Part shown: piece by piece, positions 6,204 to 13,235 of the stretch
Layout of the letters: each line of letters starts with the position of its first letter
Position numbering within the stretch: position 1 is the first letter of the stretch
From: RGIG8748 sp045576175
Lineage (GTDB): Bacteria; Bacillota; Clostridia; UMGS1810
Direction: 5' to 3'
Assembly (NCBI GenBank): GCA_045576175.1
Contig: JAZNFW010000011.1
Coordinates: 1 to 13,235, forward strand
Length of the DNA stretch: 13,235 nucleotides
Notes under the pieces: generated by a model
Told to the model about the DNA's origin: nothing
What the model saw: only the letters and a program-made list of their open reading frames with translations
Database searches by the model: none
Translations under genes and position numbers: made by a program

Positions 6204-7502
6204 ATGGAAAACTTTTTGGTTGGCATGGCGAAAAACGACATTACTCCCGAGCTTGGCACATTACTGTATGGTTACCCTCTCCACAGACCCGCTGACAAGC
6301 TTTTAGACAGACTGTTTGTAAATGCGGTTGCCGTTAAGCAAAACGACGAAACCGTGGTTTTTGTAAGCTCTGAGCTTTGCTCTATGAATCTTGATAACTG
6401 CAGTTACATAGCAAATTCCATAGCTAAATCCACAGGCATCAAGCCCGAGAATATTCTGTACTCCTGCATACATACACATTCTGCCCCCGTAACAAAAACC
6501 TCTGCAGGCTGGGGTAATGCAGATATGGATTATATAGATAATCTCCTTATACCCACAAGTATAAAGACAATAAACGAGGCTGTTGAAAATATGGTTCCCG
6601 CTGTCTTGGCTATAGGCACAACCGAAACTCTCACCGGTATAAACAGAAGAGAAATAAAAGACGGCGAGGTTATACTCGGTCAGAATCCCGACGGCCCCTA
6701 CGACCCCAGAATGACCGCGTTGGTATTTAAGACACCAGATGGCAAAAACATAGGAACTGTTATTCATTTTGCTTGTCACCCAACAGCTTCAGGTCAAGGC
6801 CTTTCCATTACAAGAGACTGGCCCGGCTATATGATAGACAGAGTTGAGGAGATTACAGGTGCACCCTGTATGTACATAAACGGTGCAGAGGGCGATGTTG
6901 GTCCCAGACTTTCCAACGGCAAGACAACAGGTACCGATGAGCTTGCAAAAGAAGTAGGCCTTATTGCCGCAAAGGACGCAGAGGCGGCTGTGGCTAACGC
7001 AAAGGACTTTTCTGTTCCTACTCTTAAGGTTCTTACAAACAAAATCCATCTCCCCTTTGTTGAAATGCCCTCACTGGAGAGTGTACTTTCCGATATGGAA
7101 AAGATGGGCGATCCCTCAAAACTTATTGAGGTTGATATAAGCACCTACGCAAGACTTGAAAAGATAAAGAAGATGTATGAAGACGGTATTGACTCTCCCA
7201 AAGGTCTTGACCTTACACAGACTGTAATAGCTTTTGATAACTTTGCAATTACCCCTCTTCCGTTTGAAATCTTCTGCAATATAGCTCTTAATCTTGACAA
7301 AAAATCGCCGTTTGACAGAACTGTTGTTTTTGGTCTTACCGGCGGAAGCTTTGGCTATATGCCTACAGAAGACCAGATTCCCTTTGGCGGATATGAAATC
7401 GGTTCATTTAAAGCCGCAACAATTCCGGGCTTTATAAACTCTATGGACAAACACATTGTAAACGAACTTACAGGACTTTTAAATAAACTTTACAGCAAAT
7501 GA
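6204..7502 (+). CDS. Neutral/alkaline ceramidase-fold zinc hydrolase (N-terminal domain type), probably not a ceramidase
   Basis: 432 residues. The opening G-M-A-K-N-D-I-T-P and the order of later motifs match the N-terminal catalytic domain of neutral ceramidases (PF04734 type). Candidate zinc ligands are H92 in H-T-H92-S-A-P, H192 in A-C-H192-P, E355 in P-F-E and Y385 in G-Y385-M-P-T-E. The family nucleophile motif G-D-V-S-P-N is here G230-D-V-G233-P, so the serine is replaced by glycine. There is no signal peptide, while known bacterial ceramidases are secreted and longer. It is therefore probably a cytoplasmic metal-dependent hydrolase acting on something other than ceramide, perhaps an ester or amide on the rhamnosylated substrate (inference). 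The ATG at 6204 follows AAAGGA by 9 bases; an in-frame ATG at 6171 lacks such a site and lies just past the promoter. First gene of a five-gene operon, 32 bases before the rhamnosidase gene. Confidence 0.82.
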   Translation: MENFLVGMAKNDITPELGTLLYGYPLHRPADKLLDRLFVNAVAVKQNDETVVFVSSELCSMNLDNCSYIANSIAKSTGIKPENILYSCIHTHSAPVTKTSAGWGNADMDYIDNLLIPTSIKTINEAVENMVPAVLAIGTTETLTGINRREIKDGEVILGQNPDGPYDPRMTALVFKTPDGKNIGTVIHFACHPTASGQGLSITRDWPGYMIDRVEEITGAPCMYINGAEGDVGPRLSNGKTTGTDELAKEVGLIAAKDAEAAVANAKDFSVPTLKVLTNKIHLPFVEMPSLESVLSDMEKMGDPSKLIEVDISTYARLEKIKKMYEDGIDSPKGLDLTQTVIAFDNFAITPLPFEIFCNIALNLDKKSPFDRTVVFGLTGGSFGYMPTEDQIPFGGYEIGSFKAATIPGFINSMDKHIVNELTGLLNKLYSK

Positions 7503-7534
7503 TTTGCAGTTCAATGAAATCAGAGGTTAATAAT

Positions 7535-9991
7535 ATGCAATTAAAATTAAAATGTTTAAATGAGCCCATCCCCGTATTTTCGTGGATAGCAGAGGACACA
7601 GAAGATACTATGCAGCTTGCGTACAGAATCAATGTGTTTACAGAAGATAACACACTCGTATGGGACTCCGGCGAGGTTAAGTCAGACAATTCTGCCTGCG
7701 TACGCTATGATGGTAATGTCCTCGAAGAGAACAAAAAGTATCTGTGGAAGGTTTTTGTTACCACAGAAAATGCAGTGTATGAAAGTGAAATATCAGAGTT
7801 TATTACAGGACTTTATGATTTTGACTCCATAATATGGATATCACCCTTAAAAACCATAAATGCTCCTGTTATTCACAGAGAATTCACTTTGGAATCTGTT
7901 CACGATTATGCAACACTAAACGTTTGCGGTCTTGGATATTTTGAAGTTTATATAAACGGCAAAAAGGTATCCGAGGACCTTATGAGTCCGGTGAGAACAG
8001 ACTACGACGATGTAGAATACTCCGGTCTTAAATACCCCTTTGAAGGCGAAACAAGAAAGAGTATTAAGTACTTAAACTACGAGGTTTCCTCTTACCTTAA
8101 GGAAGGCAAGAACACTATATCCGTATGGCTTGCAAAGGGTTGGTACATACAGGAAGACAGAATTGTAGAGGGTCTTTTTAACTACGGCGACGAACTTAAG
8201 GCATTCTTTATCCTTACAAACGGAAAAGATGTAGTAAAAAGCGACCTTGAGTGCTACTGCACAAACAGCCCCATACTCTACGACAACATCTTCTACGGCG
8301 AGAAGTATGATTTTACATCTGATATAAGAAGATACTCTGTACATCTTGCAAAAGCGCCCACAGGCGTTCTTATGCCACAGCTCTGCCCTCCCGAAAGGTC
8401 GAGAGAGGTTATTATTCCTACCGCTAAAGGCAACATCTATGATGCAGGAAAATGTATGACAGGCTTTGCCGAGATAACCTTCCGTGGTAATTATGGTGAC
8501 GAGGTTAGGATTTCTTATTCCGAAGATATAGACGAAAACGGTGAGCTTGACTATACATCTACAGTTGGCTACGAAGAGTCCGACAAGGACCAGATACAGG
8601 CGGATGTGGTAATATTAGACGGCGAGGTAAACACATATGTTCCCCGTTTTGTATGGCACACCTTTAGATACTTTAAAATTGAAGCACCGAAGGGCGTTGC
8701 TGTCGAAGATGTAAAAGTACACTATGTGTGCACAGATGCAGAGCAGAGGGCGTTTTTTGAGTCCTCAAGCGAAATGCTCAACAAGATACACGCTATGTCT
8801 CTTAACACCCAGCTTACAAATACTCACGGATGTATGCCTATGGACTGCCCTCACAGAGAGCGCCTTGGCTACACTGGCGATGGACAGCTTTCTTCTCTTT
8901 CTGTTCTCACCAATTTTGATGCACATCAGATGTATGTAAAATGGGTAACAGACATATTTGACGCACAGAGCCTCGAAACCGGCTTTGTACCCCACACAGC
9001 CCCCTTCTGCGGCGGTGCCGGCGGACACGGTTGGGGAAGTGCGGTGGCTGTAGTACCCTGGAACATCTATCTCCAATACGGCGACACACAAATCCTTGAA
9101 AAAGCCGAGCCACACATAGAAAAATGGCTCGAATACTTAAACACCAGACGCGAGGATGGTTTTGTAACTCACGAACAGCCGGGAAGCTGGTGCCTTGGCG
9201 ACTGGTGTATGCCAAGTAAGTACCCCTGGAGTGAGCCTCACCTTGAAGACATCAAGATTCCTTCCATTCTTGTAAACACAGTTTATTTCATACACTGCTG
9301 TGATATTTACTTAAATATCTGCTCCATTGTAGGCAAAGAGCCGAAAGAGTGGATTGCAAAAGAACGCAGTATATCTGTAGATGCAGTAAATACTCTTCTT
9401 ATGGACGGAAACTACGCAGACGGCGAGCAGGGAAGCAATATGTTCCCTCTGTATGTTGGCATAGTACCCAAGGAGCACGAACAGACTGTACTCGAAAATA
9501 CCATTAAGAGAGCAGAAAACAACAACTACCGCTTTGAAACAGGTATTTCGGGGACAAAGTTCACCTTCCATGTGTTAGATAAATACAACAGAAACGATAT
9601 TGCACTTAAGATGATGCTTTGCACCGAGTATCCGAGCTTTGGCAATATGATTAAAAACGGAGCTACATCCCTTTGGGAAACCTGGGAAGGCAACGGTTCC
9701 AAAAATCACACAGCCTTCTCCTCTGCTGATTCGTGGATTAGCTACGGACTTGCAGGTGTCAAGCCTCAGGGCGGCTACAAGGAATTTACTTTAAAACCCT
9801 ATTTTGCTCCCGAGCTTGACTTTATGAATTATTCTATAAACACCGAATACGGTGTAATAGGCATCTGTTGGACAAGAAACGAAGATGCAATAGAAGTAGA
9901 AATCAAGGTTCCCTTCAACACAACAGCCCATGTTGATTTAAACGGCAAGTGCTTTGATTTGAAGGCAGGAACCTACAAGGAGGTTATCTAA
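7535..9991 (+). CDS. GH78 alpha-L-rhamnosidase, cytoplasmic
   Basis: Inverting glycoside hydrolase that frees L-rhamnose from rhamnosides; 818 residues. Regions in order: an N-terminal Ig-like domain (about 1-100, with A-Y-R-I and V-W-D-S-G); a beta-sandwich rhamnosidase N domain (about 105-290, with the G-L-G-Y-F-E-V-Y-I-N-G-K-K-V and G-W-Y motifs); a second beta-sandwich; the (alpha/alpha)6 catalytic barrel from about 410; and a C-terminal beta domain. The catalytic signature is D437-C-P-H-R-E442-R-L-G-Y-T-G-D449 (E442 general acid), and W714-E715-T-W probably holds the general base E715. No signal peptide or membrane segment, so the substrate must be imported. Start: AGAGG at 7522-7526 sits 8 bases before ATG 7535. 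An ATG at 7499 overlapping the previous stop codon is possible and adds 12 residues. The stop abuts the next gene's GTG. The aglycone is unknown. Confidence 0.94.
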   Translation: MQLKLKCLNEPIPVFSWIAEDTEDTMQLAYRINVFTEDNTLVWDSGEVKSDNSACVRYDGNVLEENKKYLWKVFVTTENAVYESEISEFITGLYDFDSIIWISPLKTINAPVIHREFTLESVHDYATLNVCGLGYFEVYINGKKVSEDLMSPVRTDYDDVEYSGLKYPFEGETRKSIKYLNYEVSSYLKEGKNTISVWLAKGWYIQEDRIVEGLFNYGDELKAFFILTNGKDVVKSDLECYCTNSPILYDNIFYGEKYDFTSDIRRYSVHLAKAPTGVLMPQLCPPERSREVIIPTAKGNIYDAGKCMTGFAEITFRGNYGDEVRISYSEDIDENGELDYTSTVGYEESDKDQIQADVVILDGEVNTYVPRFVWHTFRYFKIEAPKGVAVEDVKVHYVCTDAEQRAFFESSSEMLNKIHAMSLNTQLTNTHGCMPMDCPHRERLGYTGDGQLSSLSVLTNFDAHQMYVKWVTDIFDAQSLETGFVPHTAPFCGGAGGHGWGSAVAVVPWNIYLQYGDTQILEKAEPHIEKWLEYLNTRREDGFVTHEQPGSWCLGDWCMPSKYPWSEPHLEDIKIPSILVNTVYFIHCCDIYLNICSIVGKEPKEWIAKERSISVDAVNTLLMDGNYADGEQGSNMFPLYVGIVPKEHEQTVLENTIKRAENNNYRFETGISGTKFTFHVLDKYNRNDIALKMMLCTEYPSFGNMIKNGATSLWETWEGNGSKNHTAFSSADSWISYGLAGVKPQGGYKEFTLKPYFAPELDFMNYSINTEYGVIGICWTRNEDAIEVEIKVPFNTTAHVDLNGKCFDLKAGTYKEVI

Positions 9992-10627
9992 GTGAAAGTT
10001 TACAGTATCCATGACGAAAAGTTCAAAAAGTACGGTTTTGTACTCGAAGGTTACGACTACACCGAGCTTTTTGAAAACTTGGCAAAGGTAGATATGCCCG
10101 AAAGCGGCATTACCTATGTCGCATCCGAGCCCACACTCGAAAACTGCAGCGAAGCAAAGAAGATGGAAGTAAGAGGCTTTGGTGCTATGCCCGTACAGCT
10201 TGGTTATGTTAGCGGAAGAGCAAGACTTTTAAACGGTCTTGAGTACCACAAGAGCAGCGAATACAATATTCCTATGAACGATGTTGTGCTCCTCCTCGGT
10301 ATGCAGCAGGACATAGTAGACGGAAAATATGATTCATCCAAGTGCGAAGCGTTTTTAGTGCCCGGCGGTACAGGTGTTGAGCTTTATGCAACAACACTTC
10401 ACTATGCACCTCTTAATGTTTCCGAAGACGGCTACAGAATGATTTGCGTTCTCCCCAGAGGAACAAACGCACCCAAGGTACAATTTGAAGAAAAGACTTT
10501 GGACGACAAAATGTGTCTTGGTACAAACAAGTGGTTTATGGCACACCCCGAGGCTAATGAAGCCAAAGAAGGTGCTTATGTTGGTATAACAAACGAAAAT
10601 ATAAAATTTGAAGATTTGGAGGTTTGA
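9992..10627 (+). CDS. DUF4867 family protein, cupin-like, function unknown
   Basis: 211 residues, cytoplasmic; recalled as DUF4867 (PF16161), a family without an assigned reaction. The sequence looks like a small metal-binding cupin: H86-K-S-S-E90 after a glycine-rich strand, then H137 in L-H137-Y-A-P, giving the H..E..H spacing of cupin motifs 1 and 2. An L-P-R-G-T-N strand end follows at about 154-159. It starts with GTG immediately after the rhamnosidase stop (no gap), with AAGGAGG 8 bases upstream inside the previous gene, and its own last codons carry the ribosome site of rhaA. This strict coupling between GH78 and L-rhamnose isomerase suggests a step on rhamnose or rhamnulose, for example a mutarotase or epimerase/isomerase (cupin-fold sugar isomerases such as D-lyxose isomerase exist). 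That role is inference; the sequence only supports a likely metal-binding beta-barrel. Confidence 0.8.
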   Translation: MKVYSIHDEKFKKYGFVLEGYDYTELFENLAKVDMPESGITYVASEPTLENCSEAKKMEVRGFGAMPVQLGYVSGRARLLNGLEYHKSSEYNIPMNDVVLLLGMQQDIVDGKYDSSKCEAFLVPGGTGVELYATTLHYAPLNVSEDGYRMICVLPRGTNAPKVQFEEKTLDDKMCLGTNKWFMAHPEANEAKEGAYVGITNENIKFEDLEV

Positions 10628-10631
10628 AATC

Positions 10632-11921
10632 ATGAGTAATGAAAAGAGAATTACACAGGCTTTTGAAAACGCAAAAGAAGTTTTTGCATCCTACGGTGTG
10701 GATGTGGAAAAGGTACTCGAAAAATTTGAAACTGTTCCCGTATCTATCCCCTGCTGGCAGGGTGATGACATCATAGGCTTTGAGCCTAAGGGTGCAGGTG
10801 CAAGCGGCGGTCTTATGGTTACAGGTAACTATCCCGGCCGTCCCAGAAATCCCGAAGAATACAGAATGGACCTTAAGAAATGTCTTTCTTATGTTCCCGG
10901 TGCTCTCAAGGTAAATCTTCACTCCAGCTACGGTGAAAACTACGAAGCAGGCATCGACAGAGACGAATATGCTCCCAGACACTTTGAAGGATGGGTTAAA
11001 TGGGCAAAGGAAAATGGCGTAGGTCTTGATATGAACGCTACTACTTTCTCCCACGATAAAGCTGCAGACGGTCTTACAATATCCAACCCCAACGAAGAGA
11101 TCCGTAAATTCTGGGTACGCCACATGCAGGCAGTAAGAGAAATTGCTGAATACATAGGTAAAGAATTAGGTCAGGTATGTCTGTTCAACACATGGGTACA
11201 GGACGGTATGAAGGATATGCCCGCTAACCGTCTTAAGTACAGAGCTCTTATGAAGCAGTCTTTTGACGAAATCTTCTCCAAGAAGAAAATCTCCACAGAC
11301 TATGTTTACGATGCATTGGAGCCCAAGCTTTTTGCAGTTGGTGTTGAAGAATACACAGTAGGTTCCAATGACTTCTATCTCTCCTACCACGGCCATGCAA
11401 GAGCAAACGGCATTGGTAACACAATTATGAACTTAGACCTTGGCCATTTCCACTGCGAAGAAAATGTAGCAGACAAGATTTCCTCTGTAATGCTCTTCTC
11501 CGACAAGTTTATGGCTCACCTCACAAGAGGTCTACGTTGGGATAGCGACCATGTTGTTTTAAACGATGACAAAACAAACAATATGATGAAAGAAATCGTT
11601 CGTTGCGGTGTTTTAGACAATGCATTTATCGGTACAGACTACTTCGATGCTTCCATAAACCGTGTAGCTGCATGGACAATAGGTACTAGAGCTACAAAGA
11701 AAGCTCTTCTTTCTGCTATGCTTGAGCCTGTACATCTTCTCCACGAAGCAGAAGACAACAAAGATTTTACTCTTCGTCTTGCACTTATGGATGAATTTAA
11801 GTCTCTCCCCAGCAACGCTGTTTGGGAATACTACTGCATGAGTAAGGGCATACCCGCTAATGTAGAGTGGATGGATGACCTCAAGAAATACGAAAAAGAT
11901 GTAATGTTTAAAAGAGTATAA
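10632..11921 (+). CDS. rhaA: L-rhamnose isomerase
   Basis: Converts L-rhamnose to L-rhamnulose in the cytoplasm with divalent metals. 429 residues, close to the 419 of the Escherichia coli enzyme, with collinear motifs throughout: C-W-Q-G-D-D at 41-46, T-G-N-Y-P-G at 64-69, F-S-H at 139-141, D-G-M-K-D at 191-195, S-K/P-K-L-F region, G-S-N-x-F-Y, and W303-D-S-D-H-V-V. All metal ligands are kept: E230, D269, H296 and D336 for the structural site, H272, D304 and D306 for the catalytic site. Start ATG 10632 has GGAGG at 10618-10622. An in-frame ATG at 10608 lies before that site and is unlikely. Four bases separate it from the DUF4867 stop and 14 from the next gene. The usual partners rhaB (kinase) and rhaD (aldolase) are not within the window. 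Confidence 0.97.
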   Translation: MSNEKRITQAFENAKEVFASYGVDVEKVLEKFETVPVSIPCWQGDDIIGFEPKGAGASGGLMVTGNYPGRPRNPEEYRMDLKKCLSYVPGALKVNLHSSYGENYEAGIDRDEYAPRHFEGWVKWAKENGVGLDMNATTFSHDKAADGLTISNPNEEIRKFWVRHMQAVREIAEYIGKELGQVCLFNTWVQDGMKDMPANRLKYRALMKQSFDEIFSKKKISTDYVYDALEPKLFAVGVEEYTVGSNDFYLSYHGHARANGIGNTIMNLDLGHFHCEENVADKISSVMLFSDKFMAHLTRGLRWDSDHVVLNDDKTNNMMKEIVRCGVLDNAFIGTDYFDASINRVAAWTIGTRATKKALLSAMLEPVHLLHEAEDNKDFTLRLALMDEFKSLPSNAVWEYYCMSKGIPANVEWMDDLKKYEKDVMFKRV

Positions 11922-11935
11922 GGAGTAAAAATACA

Positions 11936-12904
11936 ATGCTTACAAAACGCGCTTATCTTACCGAAAAAGGTAATTTTACAATTCAGGAAATAGACTTAAA
12001 GCCTAAGGCAGATGAGATTCTCGTAAAGGTTGCTATATGCGGTCTTTGCAACTGGGAGCTCAATTTCTGGAAATCCAACGGCGGAATTTATTCCGAATAT
12101 CCCGCTCTCCTCGGCCACGAATGGAGCGGTCTTGTAGTAGAGGTTGGTGAAGCTGTTACAAAGTTCAAGGTTGGTGACAAGGTTACCTCCTACGAATACG
12201 GCGGTTTCGGTGAATACAATGTAGCAAAGGAAAGCATGTGCTACAAGGTTAGCCCCGAAATAAAGTACGAAAACGCTATGGGCGAGCCCATTAAGTGTAT
12301 TTCCACAGTTCTTACTGCAGCTAGCCCCAGAGTTGGCGACACAGGTGTAATCCTCGGTTGCGGTGCTATGGGTCAGTGGTGCATACAGTCTCTTGCAGGC
12401 GGTTCACTTTCCAACCTTATAGCTGTAGACATCGACGACAAGAAGCTTGAAATAGCTAAAAAGCACGGTGCTACACACGTTATCAACTCCAGAGACGAAG
12501 ACGCTTATGCAAAGGTAGCTGAAATCACAGGCGGTCTTATGGCAGACTTTATCATAGAAGGAACAGGTGTTCCCGAAGTTCTCGGCACTGCTGCAGGCTA
12601 CTTAAAGGAAAAAGGCAGACTCGTTCTTATGAGCTCTCACGAAAGAAGTGCAAAAGAATTTGACTTCTCCCCCATATTCTTAAAGGGTATCACATTCCTC
12701 GGTGCTTCCCCTGCTCTCTCATTAGACCCCGAGGAAGATTTGAGACGCGGAACAGTGCTTATAAACAGCGGCAGAATTAACAATGACCTTCTTATATCGC
12801 ACCGTTTTGACCTCTGTGATATAAACACTGCATTTGACACACTCGAAAACAAGCCCAAGGATTACATTAAGGGTATTGTTGTTTGCAACAGAGATATGAT
12901 ATAA
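11936..12904 (+). CDS. Zinc-dependent medium-chain alcohol/polyol dehydrogenase lacking the structural zinc lobe
   Basis: 322 residues, shorter than the usual 340-350. N-terminal GroES-like domain with catalytic-zinc residues C35 (C-G-L-C-N-W-E), H61-E62 (G-H-E-W-S-G) and E117 (G-E-P-I-K-C121). The lobe that normally carries four structural-zinc cysteines is absent: after G-D-K-V-T-S the chain goes straight to E-Y-G-G-F-G-E-Y. The Rossmann domain has G141-C-G-A-M-G146, and D165 at the end of the second strand predicts NAD use. No signal peptide. Its AAGGAG ribosome site overlaps the rhaA stop, so it is translationally close and the last gene before the operon terminator. It might reduce or oxidise a rhamnose-derived aldehyde or ketone, or the sugar or aglycone itself. 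Lactaldehyde reduction is a classical rhamnose side reaction, but those reductases belong to the iron-dependent family, so this is not the standard enzyme. Substrate unknown. Confidence 0.9.
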   Translation: MLTKRAYLTEKGNFTIQEIDLKPKADEILVKVAICGLCNWELNFWKSNGGIYSEYPALLGHEWSGLVVEVGEAVTKFKVGDKVTSYEYGGFGEYNVAKESMCYKVSPEIKYENAMGEPIKCISTVLTAASPRVGDTGVILGCGAMGQWCIQSLAGGSLSNLIAVDIDDKKLEIAKKHGATHVINSRDEDAYAKVAEITGGLMADFIIEGTGVPEVLGTAAGYLKEKGRLVLMSSHERSAKEFDFSPIFLKGITFLGASPALSLDPEEDLRRGTVLINSGRINNDLLISHRFDLCDINTAFDTLENKPKDYIKGIVVCNRDMI

Positions 12905-12921
12905 TCTCATTAAAGTAGTTT

Positions 12922-12956
12922 TGCCCAACTTCTTATTTAAGAAGTTGGGCATTTTT
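12922..12956 (+). terminator. Rho-independent terminator of the rhamnoside operon
   Basis: A 13-bp perfect stem, TGCCCAACTTCTT (12922-12934) with AAGAAGTTGGGCA (12939-12951), has an ATTT loop and is followed by TTTTT (12952-12956). It starts 18 bases past the dehydrogenase stop codon. TTT also precedes the left arm with a mostly A-free context, so it is oriented for the plus strand. Confidence 0.95.
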
Positions 12957-13235
12957 CTTGCATATTTATCGGAAACAGCATAGTAAAAAATCGAATTGTA
13001 AAAGATACGGATGTAAAAAAAGATGCAGAATAAGCGAACTAAGCCGAAGCAAGCTTTGCTTGCAAGGGGGACCCGAAGGTGTATAAAAATACACCGAGAG
13101 GTGAAGTTCGCTTAGCCATTGGAGTATTATCCGAACTCCGATTTTAAGATGCAAAAATCGCTCTTATCTTCACCAAAATGCTCGATAATCCGACAGGATA
13201 ACCTGTGCTTTTGTCTCGATAATAACAATTTTTGT
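12957..13235. other. Noncoding tail of the window
   Basis: No convincing gene on either strand after the operon terminator. Besides the three-way-junction element it holds a small hairpin ACAGG/CCTGT (13193-13206) flanked by two copies of CTCGATAAT (13181-13189 and 13215-13223), and a GGAGT/ACTCC pair (13121-13125, 13135-13139). The repeats could belong to the control region of a gene beyond the window edge. Confidence 0.45.
13031..13114. repeat. Palindromic three-way-junction intergenic element
   Basis: Outer arms TAAGCGAACT (13031-13040) and AGTTCGCTTA (13105-13114) pair perfectly over 10 bp. They enclose two further hairpins: GCAAGC/GCTTGC (13049-13063, loop TTT) and GGTGTAT/ATACACC (13078-13095, loop AAAA), joined by a GGGGGACCC segment. 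The cloverleaf-like outline with GC-rich linkers in a noncoding region fits a dispersed structured repeat or miniature element. No tRNA T-loop or anticodon features are present. Confidence 0.6.

Noticed and set aside
6204..7502. Annotation as a true neutral ceramidase
   Set aside because: The nucleophile serine position is glycine, the protein is short and has no signal peptide.
10554..11123. A 189-codon minus-strand open frame over rhaA
   Set aside because: It is antisense to a strongly conserved gene, has no ribosome site and no recognisable domain.
13031..13114. A tRNA gene, suggested by the cloverleaf-like outline
   Set aside because: No TTC-type T loop, no proper anticodon arm and no CCA-proximal acceptor features are present.

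Overview
The window looks like a chromosomal piece of an anaerobic, probably gut-associated member of the Clostridia (Bacillota). The evidence is indirect: moderate GC with AT-rich intergenic stretches, strong AGGAGG-type ribosome binding sites, rho-independent hairpin-plus-T-run terminators, GTG and TTG starts, and protein families common in that group (DUF4867, DegT-like aminotransferases, cytoplasmic GH78 enzymes). No rRNA, tRNA, CRISPR array, transposase or phage gene is visible. Nine of the ten genes look like carbohydrate enzymes and one is an AraC-type regulator.

Layout. (1) 1-3438, plus strand: a Gfo/Idh/MocA oxidoreductase, a DegT/DnrJ/EryC1/StrS-type PLP aminotransferase and a xylose-isomerase-like TIM barrel, spaced like an operon and followed by a nested GC-rich hairpin with a T-run (3492-3552). 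(2) 3553-3825: no gene, several AT-rich inverted repeats. (3) 3882-5045, minus strand: a second DegT-type aminotransferase, clearly a paralogue of the first, with its own terminator at 3826-3857. (4) 5046-5234: divergent intergenic region with a symmetric double -10-like palindrome. (5) 5235-6065, plus: an AraC-family regulator. (6) 6066-6203: a perfect inverted repeat, a direct repeat and a good extended -10 promoter. (7) 6204-12904, plus: a tight five-gene operon of ceramidase-fold zinc hydrolase, GH78 alpha-L-rhamnosidase, DUF4867 cupin-like protein, L-rhamnose isomerase (rhaA) and a zinc alcohol dehydrogenase. It ends at a textbook terminator (12922-12956). (8) 12957-13235: noncoding, with a three-way-junction palindromic element at 13031-13114.

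How it may work together. The right half reads as intracellular use of an L-rhamnosyl compound: GH78 frees L-rhamnose, RhaA converts it to L-rhamnulose, and the DUF4867 protein and the dehydrogenase act on rhamnose, a product of it, or the released aglycone. No rhamnulokinase, rhamnulose-1-phosphate aldolase, RhaM-type mutarotase or transporter is in the window, so the pathway is completed elsewhere or differs from the classical one. The AraC-type protein is the obvious candidate activator. The left half (oxidoreductase, aminotransferase, isomerase-like barrel) has the chemistry for a keto- or amino-sugar or aminocyclitol conversion. Whether the two halves share one substrate cannot be read from sequence. 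The most unusual candidates are that trio, the metal-ligand change in the isomerase-like barrel, the ceramidase-fold protein that lacks the family serine, and the DUF4867 gene.
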